Shown: positions 26,548 through 33,735 of the stretch, piece after piece
Layout: each line of letters begins with the position of its first letter
Numbering within the stretch: position 1 is the first letter of the stretch
Source of the DNA: an uncultured Spirochaetaceae bacterium
Lineage (GTDB): Bacteria > Spirochaetota > Spirochaetia > Sphaerochaetales > Sphaerochaetaceae
Reading direction: 5' to 3'
Assembly: GCA_944389975.1 (NCBI GenBank)
Contig: CALXOH010000006.1
Coordinates: 1 to 64,000 of the forward strand
Length of the DNA stretch: 64,000 nt
Position numbers and translations under genes: made by a program
Notes under the pieces: generated by a model
Told to the model about the DNA's origin: nothing
What the model saw: only the letters and a program-made list of their open reading frames with translations
Database searches by the model: none

Positions 26548-28254
26548 TCACCATGCGGTAAGCATGTCCTCCACTGATCCGCTGAACGCGGACATGTCGT
26601 TCGTCTTCGCATTCGACAGAGCCATTACCGACGTGATGACTCCATCTATTCTCGCCTCCGTCCTCTTCTTCGGCTTCACAAGCTTCACGTTCCCCGAGCT
26701 GTCCTGGAACGTCTCTGCACAGCTCATCATCCAGTCCACGCACTCGTTGCCGTTGTCCGACACCTTCCCTTCCAAATAAGTCCTCTCGAAATCCATGATC
26801 GTCGGGCTCATCGTCTTCATTCCCTGTGAAAACTCGTAGGCGACATCCTGGAACCATGGCGGCATGAGGCGTACGAGCTCCTCTATCCTCCAGCGGTCGG
26901 CCGCGATGTAGTGGATCTGGAACGTCGAGTACGCCCACGTCAGATAATCCACGACATAGGCATAATCGATGACATCACCGGGAGTGGCCGTAACCCACCC
27001 CGCATCAATCCACTTCCTCAGCGGTATCCTGCACTGTCTTGAGATCGGAATGACCATGCTTTCGGGGATCCAGCAATGCGTGATCTGCACATGCCTTTCA
27101 TCTTCCAAAGGAAAATCGAGGGTGAACGCCGTGAAGTCGGAGACAGAGGAAAGGTCCAAGCCTCCGTAGGCCATCTTCCCGACAAGACTTTCCTCATCGA
27201 CATGCCACCGGCAGCGCTCCATCCATAAGGGCATGTTCGCCCACCTATGCAGGCTGTGACACCACATGTTGAGGTTCTTGGTCTTGAAATCGATCATGTC
27301 ATCCTCCGAAGCCCTCGCGTATTCGTAATGGCTCTCAAAGGTCTCGGCATTCACCGACACTCCCCAGTTCGGGTTTGCCTTCGGCCAGTTCTTCGGATCA
27401 TCGGCGCTGTCCCCTTCGTCAAGCTCGTAGATAGAGATGAAATACCTTGGAATCTCAAGCTCGCCGGAGAGCACGCGCTTGCACTTCTTGTATTCCTCAT
27501 GACACACTCCGCCGAGGGACACACCCGCGGTGGTTATCCTGATCAGCATCGCCTGCTGCTCGGATATGTTTCCTGAGGCTATCGAGTTCAAAAGCGTGTT
27601 GTCCTTGTGCTGGTGGTATTCGTCAATGACGGCAGCATACGAGAGCTTCCCGTCCTTCGGCTCGGCGGCAATTGCCGTGATCTCGCTCGACTTGTACTTG
27701 ATCTGCTTGTTGTTCTTGCTGTCCGAAACCAAGACATTGTCGCCCTTCCTGAGCTTCAGGGCATCGGCTGCCCTCCGGAAAGTCTCTCCAGCCTGATCAA
27801 GGGATGTTGCACCGATGTAACACGAGACACCATCGACCTCTCCAAAAGCCAGATAGTCAAGGAGAGCTCCCACATAGGTTGATTTCCCGTTCTTACGAGC
27901 CACCTCAAAAAAGGCATCGGTGAATCGCCTTGTCTTCGGATCGTCCTTCTTGATCCACCCGAAGAGTACGATCGTATCCCATGCCTGCCAGTCTGCAAGC
28001 ATCATCGGCTTTCCCCTCTTCCCGCCTTTCGGAAAAGCGAGGTTGATGGCAATCCATAAAAGCGGCCTCAAACCTGCATCTATGTCGAAGCGGAACCCGG
28101 GAACCCCTTCCTTGAGGTCCCTCTCCTGCCTCTTCACCTTGGCTTTCTCCACTTTGGATGCGGGGCGTTCTCCACGAAGTACTGCGTTCCTGTAGCGGTT
28201 GTACGCCGCCGTGTATCCTTCAGTGAGTTTCCTGACGATCTCAGCTCTTGTCAT
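26548..28254 (-). CDS. Terminase large subunit
   Basis: A 568-aa DNA-packaging motor. The ATPase part shows EVARKNGKSTYVGA (Walker A-like, about residue 120) and YAAVIDEYHQHKD (Walker B/DEYH). The nuclease part has YGGLDLSSVSDFTAF with the metal-binding Asp and a later Asp in TEARIDGVIT. It resembles the phage terminase_1/P27-linked class. ATG 28254 is chosen because GGGAGGG lies upstream and it overlaps the TerS stop by 14 bases. Confidence 0.92.
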   Translation of the reverse strand: MTRAEIVRKLTEGYTAAYNRYRNAVLRGERPASKVEKAKVKRQERDLKEGVPGFRFDIDAGLRPLLWIAINLAFPKGGKRGKPMMLADWQAWDTIVLFGWIKKDDPKTRRFTDAFFEVARKNGKSTYVGALLDYLAFGEVDGVSCYIGATSLDQAGETFRRAADALKLRKGDNVLVSDSKNNKQIKYKSSEITAIAAEPKDGKLSYAAVIDEYHQHKDNTLLNSIASGNISEQQAMLIRITTAGVSLGGVCHEEYKKCKRVLSGELEIPRYFISIYELDEGDSADDPKNWPKANPNWGVSVNAETFESHYEYARASEDDMIDFKTKNLNMWCHSLHRWANMPLWMERCRWHVDEESLVGKMAYGGLDLSSVSDFTAFTLDFPLEDERHVQITHCWIPESMVIPISRQCRIPLRKWIDAGWVTATPGDVIDYAYVVDYLTWAYSTFQIHYIAADRWRIEELVRLMPPWFQDVAYEFSQGMKTMSPTIMDFERTYLEGKVSDNGNECVDWMMSCAETFQDSSGNVKLVKPKKRTEARIDGVITSVMALSNAKTNDMSAFSGSVEDMLTAW

Positions 28255-28594
28255 CGAAAAGCCCTCCCATGGTCTCATCCTCTTCACTCTCGTCAACCTT
28301 CGTTATGGCAAGCAGCTTCCTCGCCTTGTACGTCACACCGAACGCGGACATCACGGAGATGTAAGATGCAAGGGCAGCCTTCCTGTCTGAAAACTTGTTC
28401 CTGTCGTCCTGGAATATCGCATAGAGCTCACAGGCAGCTTCTATCACCGGCACGTCGACGAAACAAACTACCTCGTCCTTGATCAACGGCGGCATGATCT
28501 TCTCGAAGTGTTTCTTCGCAGCTCCGCTGAGCCAGTCAGCCGGCTGCGGAGTCTTCTGAAGTATCTCGTTCTCTTTAGCCCGAGGCATTTTCAA
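28241..28594 (-). CDS. Terminase small subunit, P27-like
   Basis: A 117-aa helical protein (PADWLSGAAKKHFEKIMPPL, then a helix pair) matching the P27 family that recognises the packaging site and loads the large subunit. It is placed between the HNH nuclease and TerL, the usual order for HNH-dependent packaging systems. 4-base overlap with the HNH gene. Confidence 0.82.
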   Translation of the reverse strand: MKMPRAKENEILQKTPQPADWLSGAAKKHFEKIMPPLIKDEVVCFVDVPVIEAACELYAIFQDDRNKFSDRKAALASYISVMSAFGVTYKARKLLAITKVDESEEDETMGGLFDDKS

Positions 28595-29079
28595 TCACCT
28601 CCGTGTGTGGGAGTGTGTCCACCCAACGCGGTCGAGGAGGGGGTGTCGTTTTTTCCTGAACACCCCCAGGGTCTGTTGAACATATCCAGTCCGGCCTTGT
28701 ATGCAGTTCTCATCGCCTTGTCTTCCCTCGTGCCTTTGCGGGCGTTGCATGATCTGCATAGCGCCTGATAGTGCGAGGGATCGTAATCAAAGCCACCGTA
28801 GGCATCGACCATCATGTCGGACGTCATGTCCTTGTGGTCGCATACTTCACTAGGCGCCCCGCATATCTCGCATACGGGGTGCTCTTTCAGAAAGTCCTTG
28901 GAGAACTTGCGCCATTGCCAGCTTGAGTAATGCTTCCGCGCGCTGGATGTCGGCTTCTCCTTATCTTCACGCGGGTGAGTTGCTCTATATCTAGCGATGC
29001 ACTCATCGCAGTATCCGCTGCTGTTGTGGTGCAGGTTCGGACAACCATAAGTCTTGCATCTTTTCCTGAGGGTACCCAT
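28591..29079 (-). CDS. HNH endonuclease next to terminase
   Basis: About 162 aa. An N-terminal zinc ribbon (C-x-x-x-x-C ... CDEC) is followed by the HNH domain: CEICG, VCDHKDM (first His), ALCRSCNARKG. HNH proteins beside TerS/TerL help cohesive-end packaging in HK97-like phages. The start is set at ATG 29079 (MGTLRKRCKTYGC); the frame continues to 29121, and no ribosome site is obvious at either. Confidence 0.85.
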   Translation of the reverse strand: MGTLRKRCKTYGCPNLHHNSSGYCDECIARYRATHPREDKEKPTSSARKHYSSWQWRKFSKDFLKEHPVCEICGAPSEVCDHKDMTSDMMVDAYGGFDYDPSHYQALCRSCNARKGTREDKAMRTAYKAGLDMFNRPWGCSGKNDTPSSTALGGHTPTHGGD

Positions 29080-29256
29080 GACACTGATGGTGAATCCAAG
29101 AGGAGGAAGAGATAAAGGCAAGTATTGCGATCATCGCAACGGCATGGATATAATCAGAAATCGGCGCTGTCATAACGGATAGGCGGTTGGTCTCCAGGGT
29201 TAACACACTGGGGCCTGTATAGGCTTCATGGATTCTTCGTGATGAAAGGAGCTTGT

Positions 29257-29367
29257 ATGGTTTTGGATATGATACTGCGACTTGTGGATCTGACCATTAA
29301 GGTTCTCTCCCTTGCTACAGCTATACTCCTTTACAAAAACAACCGCCCTAGCTCCGGCAAGCATTAA
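29257..29367 (+). CDS. Type I toxin-like 36-aa membrane peptide
   Basis: ATG 29257 follows AAAGGAG by 5 bases. The peptide, MVLDMILRLVDLTIKVLSLA then TAILLYKNNRPSSGKH, has one hydrophobic helix and a short basic tail, the design of Fst/TxpA/holin-like type I toxins. Its 3' end is part of a hairpin (29343-29373). It is alone on the plus strand inside the minus-strand packaging region, opposite a folded region with its own promoter-like boxes, so an antisense RNA antitoxin is plausible. Confidence 0.55.
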   Translation: MVLDMILRLVDLTIKVLSLATAILLYKNNRPSSGKH

Positions 29368-29373
29368 GGGCGG
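29343..29373 (+). terminator. Hairpin at the end of the toxin-like gene
   Basis: CCGCCCT (29343-29349) pairs perfectly with AGGGCGG (29367-29373). The tail ATACTCTTTATAG is only partly T-rich. The stop codon TAA lies at the base of the 3' arm, so translation and hairpin compete. Confidence 0.5.
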
Positions 29374-29383
29374 ATACTCTTTA

Positions 29384-29459
29384 TAGACGTGTCCGTCTTG
29401 AAATAGCGGACTCCGAGGCTAACCGTCTATCGACAGTGCCTTTCTTCACGTATATAATA
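29384..29459 (-). ncRNA. Candidate antisense RNA (antitoxin) opposite the toxin mRNA 3' region
   Basis: On the minus strand TTGACG (29479-29484) and TATTAT (29454-29459) are 19 bases apart, a possible promoter. Downstream is a nested stem: TAGACG/CGTCTA (29424-29429 with 29384-29389) enclosing GTCCG/CGGAC (29407-29411 with 29391-29395). A transcript from about 29447 would run into the toxin-like gene on the other strand. No terminator pinned down. Confidence 0.35.
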
Positions 29460-29497
29460 ACACACTTTTCCCCAAGGCCGTCAATGATTCTCCCCTT

Positions 29498-29713
29498 TCA
29501 GGGGGAGAGATCATCAGATGGACAGTCGACCGCCTCATCCACGCAGATCACGGGACGGGTGTTGGGTATTTCCCCATAGGGGCTTTGAAGCCCCCTGAGG
29601 ATACGCCACTTTGAGATACCGGTCGCCTGCGCCGCCTGGGAGATCGACCTGTACCACACTGTCTTGCGTGGCCTTGAAAAGATGAGTATGATCGCCTGTC
29701 TGTTGCCTTTCAT
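29498..29713 (-). CDS. Small phage protein with a helix-turn-helix-like segment
   Basis: 71 aa. The segment SISQAAQATGISKWRILRGL looks like the HTH part found in NUMOD1-type DNA-binding modules, ending in PVICVDEAVD. First or last gene of the packaging-side block; 2 bases separate it from the gene upstream. Function unknown. Confidence 0.5.
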   Translation of the reverse strand: MKGNRQAIILIFSRPRKTVWYRSISQAAQATGISKWRILRGLQSPYGEIPNTRPVICVDEAVDCPSDDLSP

Positions 29714-29715
29714 TT

Positions 29716-29901
29716 CTACCCCACTATCTGGAAATTCATGTCATGGTCAAAGAACCTTATGCCCATACCTTCGAAGCCATGGGGAAAAGCGATGATGATG
29801 CGTCTGCCTTCCTCATCGTGCGAAATCTCCTCGACCTTGTAGGTCCTGTATGATTTCTTGTCCAGGACCAAGTCGCCTTTGAAGAACCTTGCCTTTTTCA
29901 T
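29716..29901 (-). CDS. Small phage protein, unknown
   Basis: 61 aa, MKKARFFKGDLVLDKKSYR at the start, probably a small beta-barrel (SH3-like) fold judging from KGDLVL...YKVEEISHDEEGRRIII. ATG 29901 sits after GGAGGTGAC, two bases from the previous stop. Confidence 0.55.
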   Translation of the reverse strand: MKKARFFKGDLVLDKKSYRTYKVEEISHDEEGRRIIIAFPHGFEGMGIRFFDHDMNFQIVG

Positions 29902-29902
29902 G

Positions 29903-30076
29903 TCACCTCCATATCTCTGCAACGATCAGGGCCAGATCCATGAATATGAGTATTCCGAGGACATGCCGGACATACTCCTGCCAGTCTGCTACAACAAAGC
30001 CTTGGGAAACAAACCAAAACGAGAAGACTGCCAAAGCGAAGCCAATGATGGAGAAAAGGATCTTCAATACCTTCAT
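29903..30076 (-). CDS. Two-helix membrane microprotein
   Basis: 57 aa. MKVLKILFSIIGFALAVFSF is the first membrane helix and ILIFMDLALIVAEIW the second, with a short polar loop between. AGAGGAAGAGGA precedes ATG 30076, and its ATG overlaps the previous TGA (ATGA). Unknown family. Confidence 0.55.
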   Translation of the reverse strand: MKVLKILFSIIGFALAVFSFWFVSQGFVVADWQEYVRHVLGILIFMDLALIVAEIWR

Positions 30077-30240
30077 TCCTCTTCCTCCTCTTCCGCAAAC
30101 CAGTCGTCGGAGAACCGCTCATTGATGGGATCCTCCAGCTCTTCGCTGGCTATCCTGATCGCCTCTTCCCTGGACTCAGCCTCGATATGCTGGTAATCCC
30201 TCAAGCCGTTGTATACTTGCGTGACCGTGTATGTTTTCAT
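30073..30240 (-). CDS. Small acidic-tailed phage protein
   Basis: 55 aa, MKTYTVTQVYNGLRDYQHIE at the start and a run of Glu at the end (EEEEEE). Compact alpha/beta appearance. GGAGGT precedes the ATG, which overlaps the stop of the gene before it. Function unknown. Confidence 0.55.
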   Translation of the reverse strand: MKTYTVTQVYNGLRDYQHIEAESREEAIRIASEELEDPINERFSDDWFAEEEEEE

Positions 30241-30665
30241 TCCACCTCCACTATGCACTTTGAGTAGTCGATGTCGCCGTTCTCGTCTGCGTACTCGGAG
30301 AGGTTTATGTATACCTCGCGTGCCCATGTTTCCAGAACGATGCTGACTTCCCAAGAGTTTCCAGTCCAATATCTTCCCTGTTCCGGATACCTTGGCTTTT
30401 CCCCTCTCCATGCGCATATGCATCTAGAATCATCCACTGTCAGATAACTGAACTTAAAAATCTTCCTCAGCTCGTGGGCTAATTCCTTCAGCGTCAACGG
30501 GTCGGGATTTCCGACAGGTACGCCGTCGACCTGATCTAAAACACTCATAGCATCTTCCAATCCATAGGCTTCTCCCAGCGTGGTGGTATAACATGTATTC
30601 TCATAGGTCTTCCATTTCTCTTCAGTCATTCTGTCTATCTCTTTCTTTGCTTCCTCTAGCGTCAT
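30237..30665 (-). CDS. Phage protein of unknown function
   Basis: 142 aa, soluble. Helical first half (EEAKKEIDRMTEEKWKTYE), then strands with several Trp/Tyr (YWTGNSWEVSIVLETW). No motif recognised. It begins after AGGAGG, and co-translates with the next small gene. Confidence 0.55.
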   Translation of the reverse strand: MTLEEAKKEIDRMTEEKWKTYENTCYTTTLGEAYGLEDAMSVLDQVDGVPVGNPDPLTLKELAHELRKIFKFSYLTVDDSRCICAWRGEKPRYPEQGRYWTGNSWEVSIVLETWAREVYINLSEYADENGDIDYSKCIVEVE

Positions 30666-30747
30666 ACTTCCTCCTAATTTGCCGATTTGTTTGATAAGAA
30701 TCTTGCAAATCGACAGTTTTTTCGAATAACTCTTTGAGACACAAAGA

Positions 30748-31488
30748 TTAATTTGTTTGATCGTTTATTTGTTCCACGAGCTTTCCGCATGGTGTGCCAT
30801 CGATGAAAGTCCAAGAAGCTAACAACTTGTCAGGAGTGATATCCATATCTACACACCAAATCTTCCCGTATTCGGTCATTTGGCTTCCGAAAAGTGTTAT
30901 TTGCGTTTCTATGGAATCTGAATGTCCTTTTGGAATTATCCATTTTCCTCTTAGTTCATCTCTTACTTTCTTATCTGACAGATCGAACGGCACATACTTC
31001 TGCTCCACCTTCTCCAGCACGAAGTAAGGGTACAAGAATGGTCCAACGTCTAGAACATCAACCTCAATGCCCGACGCTCCTCCCCTGTTGGTGGAAATAT
31101 GACTGACTGTGCCGACCTTCCCGACAGCTTTGGTCATATCCGGATTCCAGAATCTGAACCATCCACCCTCATAGTTGTCCGCCTTCCTGACAATCCGCAC
31201 CTTGTCCCCCTTGTTGATGCCGTTGTCGGCAAGCCACTTGGTCTGCCTCGCGGCGTACGGCAGCTCCTTCTTGCGGATGATGCAGCTACGACCCTCGGTG
31301 AAATCCATAAACACGAATGGGAAATTATCTTCTTTTCTAATCTCTTTCAGCTCGCCTATTAACGAGGAGTTCGTGTTTGCTTTTTTGAGAACATCTCTAG
31401 GCAAACACCCGAAGTAGTACTCCTTCCCAATCTCCACCCTCGGATCATCAGGGTCGATGATCACGTCTTTGTATGTGTATTCAGCCAT
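30748..31488 (-). CDS. Phage protein of unknown function
   Basis: 246 aa, soluble, rich in strands. It contains an SH3-like/KOW-like patch GDKVRIVRKADNYEGGW and GKVGTVSHIS. A short upstream region reads PRVEIGKEYYFGCLPRD. No enzyme motif. AGGAGGGTGTG precedes ATG 31488, and it overlaps the methylase stop by 8 bases. Confidence 0.55.
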   Translation of the reverse strand: MAEYTYKDVIIDPDDPRVEIGKEYYFGCLPRDVLKKANTNSSLIGELKEIRKEDNFPFVFMDFTEGRSCIIRKKELPYAARQTKWLADNGINKGDKVRIVRKADNYEGGWFRFWNPDMTKAVGKVGTVSHISTNRGGASGIEVDVLDVGPFLYPYFVLEKVEQKYVPFDLSDKKVRDELRGKWIIPKGHSDSIETQITLFGSQMTEYGKIWCVDMDITPDKLLASWTFIDGTPCGKLVEQINDQTN

Positions 31489-32491
31489 CACACCCTCCTA
31501 CTCTGGAAACATCAATGCTCCCAGTCATCAACATTGGCAATAGTGCATCTCGCAATTCTGCAAGATATACGTTTTCCCTGTTGTTGAGATAAATCACCCA
31601 TTCCTTCCAAAGTCTGAAAGCAGTCAAAAATGGTTGCGGTATTGTCTTGGTACTCCTATTCTCAAGTCTGAATTCCAACTTGTTCTTCGTTATGGACACA
31701 TAATCTTCGTTTTGGATTTCTTTGCCGCACTCCCGTTTCAACAAGATGTTCAAATCAGAAAAGTCCACTTTCTGTTCGTATAGGGATACATCAAGACCAA
31801 GGGCTTTGGCCAACGTGACATTGACGGTAAGCTTCATGGAGTTCTTCTCTGCTATCACGGCGTTTAGGTCACTTACTATGACATCCAGCGACCGTGATTT
31901 TCTTTCCTCTTCTGGCTTCAGGGCAAAAAGCCCCGTAAGAAACCTATATCCCGCATCCTGAAGTTCTTTTCGTGAGGCTATACGGACATGTTCCCCGGGT
32001 TTCTTCCCTCTGATGAGAGCAACCGTATCCCGGATCAGATCGTCACTGAAAACAGATACCTTCTTCTTGTATGTCCTGGCTACGGCATTGCCGAACTGGC
32101 CTTTCTGCTCTCTTTCCTCCTCATCGTATCCGAAGGAGAGATCAACCAGTGCAACATTGGTTGTCTCCCTATGTTTGTCCAAAACAAGAACACATACGGG
32201 TATACTCGTACTTTCGAACATGTTCCCAGAGCAGATAATTATTGCATCAAGCAGATTGCTTTCCACGAGATATCGCCTGATTGCATTTTCCTGCTCTACG
32301 GATGAGGTAAGTACGGATTGCGGAAGTATTATCACGCATCTATCAGCACTCTCTATCCCAGTCAGTACGAATGCATAGTTCGCATTCTGTTCGGGAGGAA
32401 CGACAGTATGGGAAAACCTAGGTTGCATCTGGGCAAAGAAAGGCTCCTTCCACCTGATATTAAACGGAGGGTTGGATATACAAGTCCTCAT
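31481..32491 (-). CDS. DNA methylase, C-terminal half with NPPF motif (split gene)
   Basis: 336 aa. It starts MRTCISNPPFNIRWKEPF; NPPF is motif IV of N6-adenine methylases. VIILPQSVLTSS and LDAIIICSGNMFEST follow, as in HsdM-type enzymes. The SAM-binding motif is missing here and is found in the preceding frame (32488-32991). The two frames overlap by ATGA. A 14-base duplicated-end insertion at 32476-32489 separates VVA from ISNPPF. Either two subunits are made or the gene is broken. Confidence 0.7.
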   Translation of the reverse strand: MRTCISNPPFNIRWKEPFFAQMQPRFSHTVVPPEQNANYAFVLTGIESADRCVIILPQSVLTSSVEQENAIRRYLVESNLLDAIIICSGNMFESTSIPVCVLVLDKHRETTNVALVDLSFGYDEEEREQKGQFGNAVARTYKKKVSVFSDDLIRDTVALIRGKKPGEHVRIASRKELQDAGYRFLTGLFALKPEEERKSRSLDVIVSDLNAVIAEKNSMKLTVNVTLAKALGLDVSLYEQKVDFSDLNILLKRECGKEIQNEDYVSITKNKLEFRLENRSTKTIPQPFLTAFRLWKEWVIYLNNRENVYLAELRDALLPMLMTGSIDVSRVGGCDG

Positions 32492-32991
32492 ATTGCCACC
32501 ACCTTTGCATAACGCTCCCCAGGCTTGACGACATAAACCTTCCTTATTTCGTCAGCTAAAACGTCTTTCTCGAGAACTGTTGCGTCCATATTGCGGACGG
32601 CCAGATTGAAAAGCAGAAATGGGATTACTTTCTCATCGTTCTCCTCCAGCGTGAATGGGCCTCTCCTGTCTTCAAGCCATCTTTGTATTGTCAGGGATCC
32701 AGTACCCGCGCATTGGTCCACTATCTCTCCTTCATCGGCCAAAGCCGATACAAGACGAGCTAATGATTTCGGAGTAAAATCCTGTTTCGCTCCTTTTCTG
32801 TCTGCTGCATAATACTGGAAAAGCTTCTGCATCCAATCCTCAGAAAAATCTGATCCTACAATCTCCTCATATCCTGATATCATCGACTCATCGTATTCTG
32901 ATACACACTTCATAAGCGCATCGGAGAATTCATTGATATCGTTGACCCCGAAAAGGGAGAAAATCCTATTCTTAAACTCCAATAGTTCCAC
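32488..32991 (-). CDS. DNA methylase, N-terminal half with SAM-binding motif (split gene)
   Basis: 167 aa from GTG 32991, chosen because AGGAGG lies 9 bases upstream. FTPKSLARLVSALADEG then IVDQCAGTGSLTIQRW is the typical target-loading and SAM-binding motif I of type I/N6-adenine methylases. The frame stops right where the catalytic NPPF should follow (…YAKVVAI). A restriction partner is not present, so a phage self-protection role is likely. Confidence 0.7.
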   Translation of the reverse strand: MELLEFKNRIFSLFGVNDINEFSDALMKCVSEYDESMISGYEEIVGSDFSEDWMQKLFQYYAADRKGAKQDFTPKSLARLVSALADEGEIVDQCAGTGSLTIQRWLEDRRGPFTLEENDEKVIPFLLFNLAVRNMDATVLEKDVLADEIRKVYVVKPGERYAKVVAI

Positions 32992-33005
32992 TGTTCTTTT
33001 CCTCC

Positions 33006-33194
33006 TCACTTGTCGATCAACGTCAGGATACCCAGCAGCAGGAGCAACACTCCTGCGATAGCCATTGGGATCCAGATGGGTGCAAGCACCCAGAGCCATG
33101 ACCAAGAGATCACCCCGATCAGCTTCAGTGTTATGAATACGATTGCAAGCAGTCCGCAGAACCCGATTCCTCCGCTTGTTTCCTTATTGCTCAT
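33006..33194 (-). CDS. Small two-helix membrane protein, transmembrane Fragile-X-F-like
   Basis: 62 aa. GFCGLLAIVFITLKLIGVISWSWLWVLAPIWIP closely follows the pattern of the small 'transmembrane Fragile-X-F' phage/bacterial family, with a second helix IAGVLLLLLGILTLI. Function of the family is unknown. Overlaps the nuclease gene by 11 bases. Confidence 0.7.
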   Translation of the reverse strand: MSNKETSGGIGFCGLLAIVFITLKLIGVISWSWLWVLAPIWIPMAIAGVLLLLLGILTLIDK

Positions 33195-33549
33195 TCCTCT
33201 TCCTCCTGTGCCATTCCAGAATGGCCTTCACTTCATCCACCGAATGAGCCAAGTCATAGCTCACTCCGTAGTTCTTGCATTTCCCCTCGAAGACCTGTTG
33301 TTCCTTCGACATCCTGCCACCCGGAGCCTTCATCTCCAGGTACCCGATGCCGTCGGGCCACCAGACCACGAGATCCGCCACACCCTTCCTGAGACCCAAA
33401 GCCACGAGCTGGGTTGTCCTGATCATGTCCGCCCCCGCACCCTCGTTGGGAACCGAGTGGCAGAATACCCTTTCCCTTTGCAGGAACTGGATAACCTCCG
33501 CTTGGATCTGGGCTTCAGTCACAACCTTCAAATCTTCCTCCTCCGACAT
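33184..33549 (-). CDS. VRR-NUC domain nuclease
   Basis: 121 aa, a stand-alone VRR-NUC (PD-(D/E)XK-type) domain as in phage Holliday-junction or replication-linked nucleases. Seen: E near the start (TEAQIQAEVIQFL), ALGLRKGVADLVVWWP with Asp, GYLEMKAPGGRMSKEQ with E-x-K, then a helical end. Catalytic Asp, Glu and Lys all present. Confidence 0.85.
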   Translation of the reverse strand: MSEEEDLKVVTEAQIQAEVIQFLQRERVFCHSVPNEGAGADMIRTTQLVALGLRKGVADLVVWWPDGIGYLEMKAPGGRMSKEQQVFEGKCKNYGVSYDLAHSVDEVKAILEWHRRKRNEQ

Positions 33550-33735
33550 TTGGCACCAATGCCTTTAAACACTCTTTCTTTCTTGTGCCACTTTACCCCT
33601 GCACTGCTGAGTGCCAAGTGGGGCCCCTTTCTTAAAGAAAGGGGGCTCCCCCCTGTTGGCACCAATCAGAGCACAAGTGCCAAAAGTGCCAAAACCTATT
33701 TGGCACCTACTTGGCACCGTTGGCACCTTGGCACC
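33550..33735. repeat. Iteron array (nine TTGGCAC copies), candidate phage origin
   Basis: TTGGCACC is at 33550, 33656, 33700, 33711, 33720 and 33728. Its complement GTGCCAA is at 33611, 33677 and 33686. The last copies overlap the 3' end of the primase-helicase gene, giving its odd C-terminal repeats C-Q-G-A-N-G-A-K. An 8-bp hairpin CCCCTTTC/GAAAGGGG sits among them (33624-33644). Iterons beside the replication helicase suggest an origin. Confidence 0.6.

Noticed and set aside
33624-33644. CCCCTTTC/GAAAGGGG hairpin as a transcription terminator
   Set aside because: No T-tract on either side; it lies among iterons and is more likely part of the origin.
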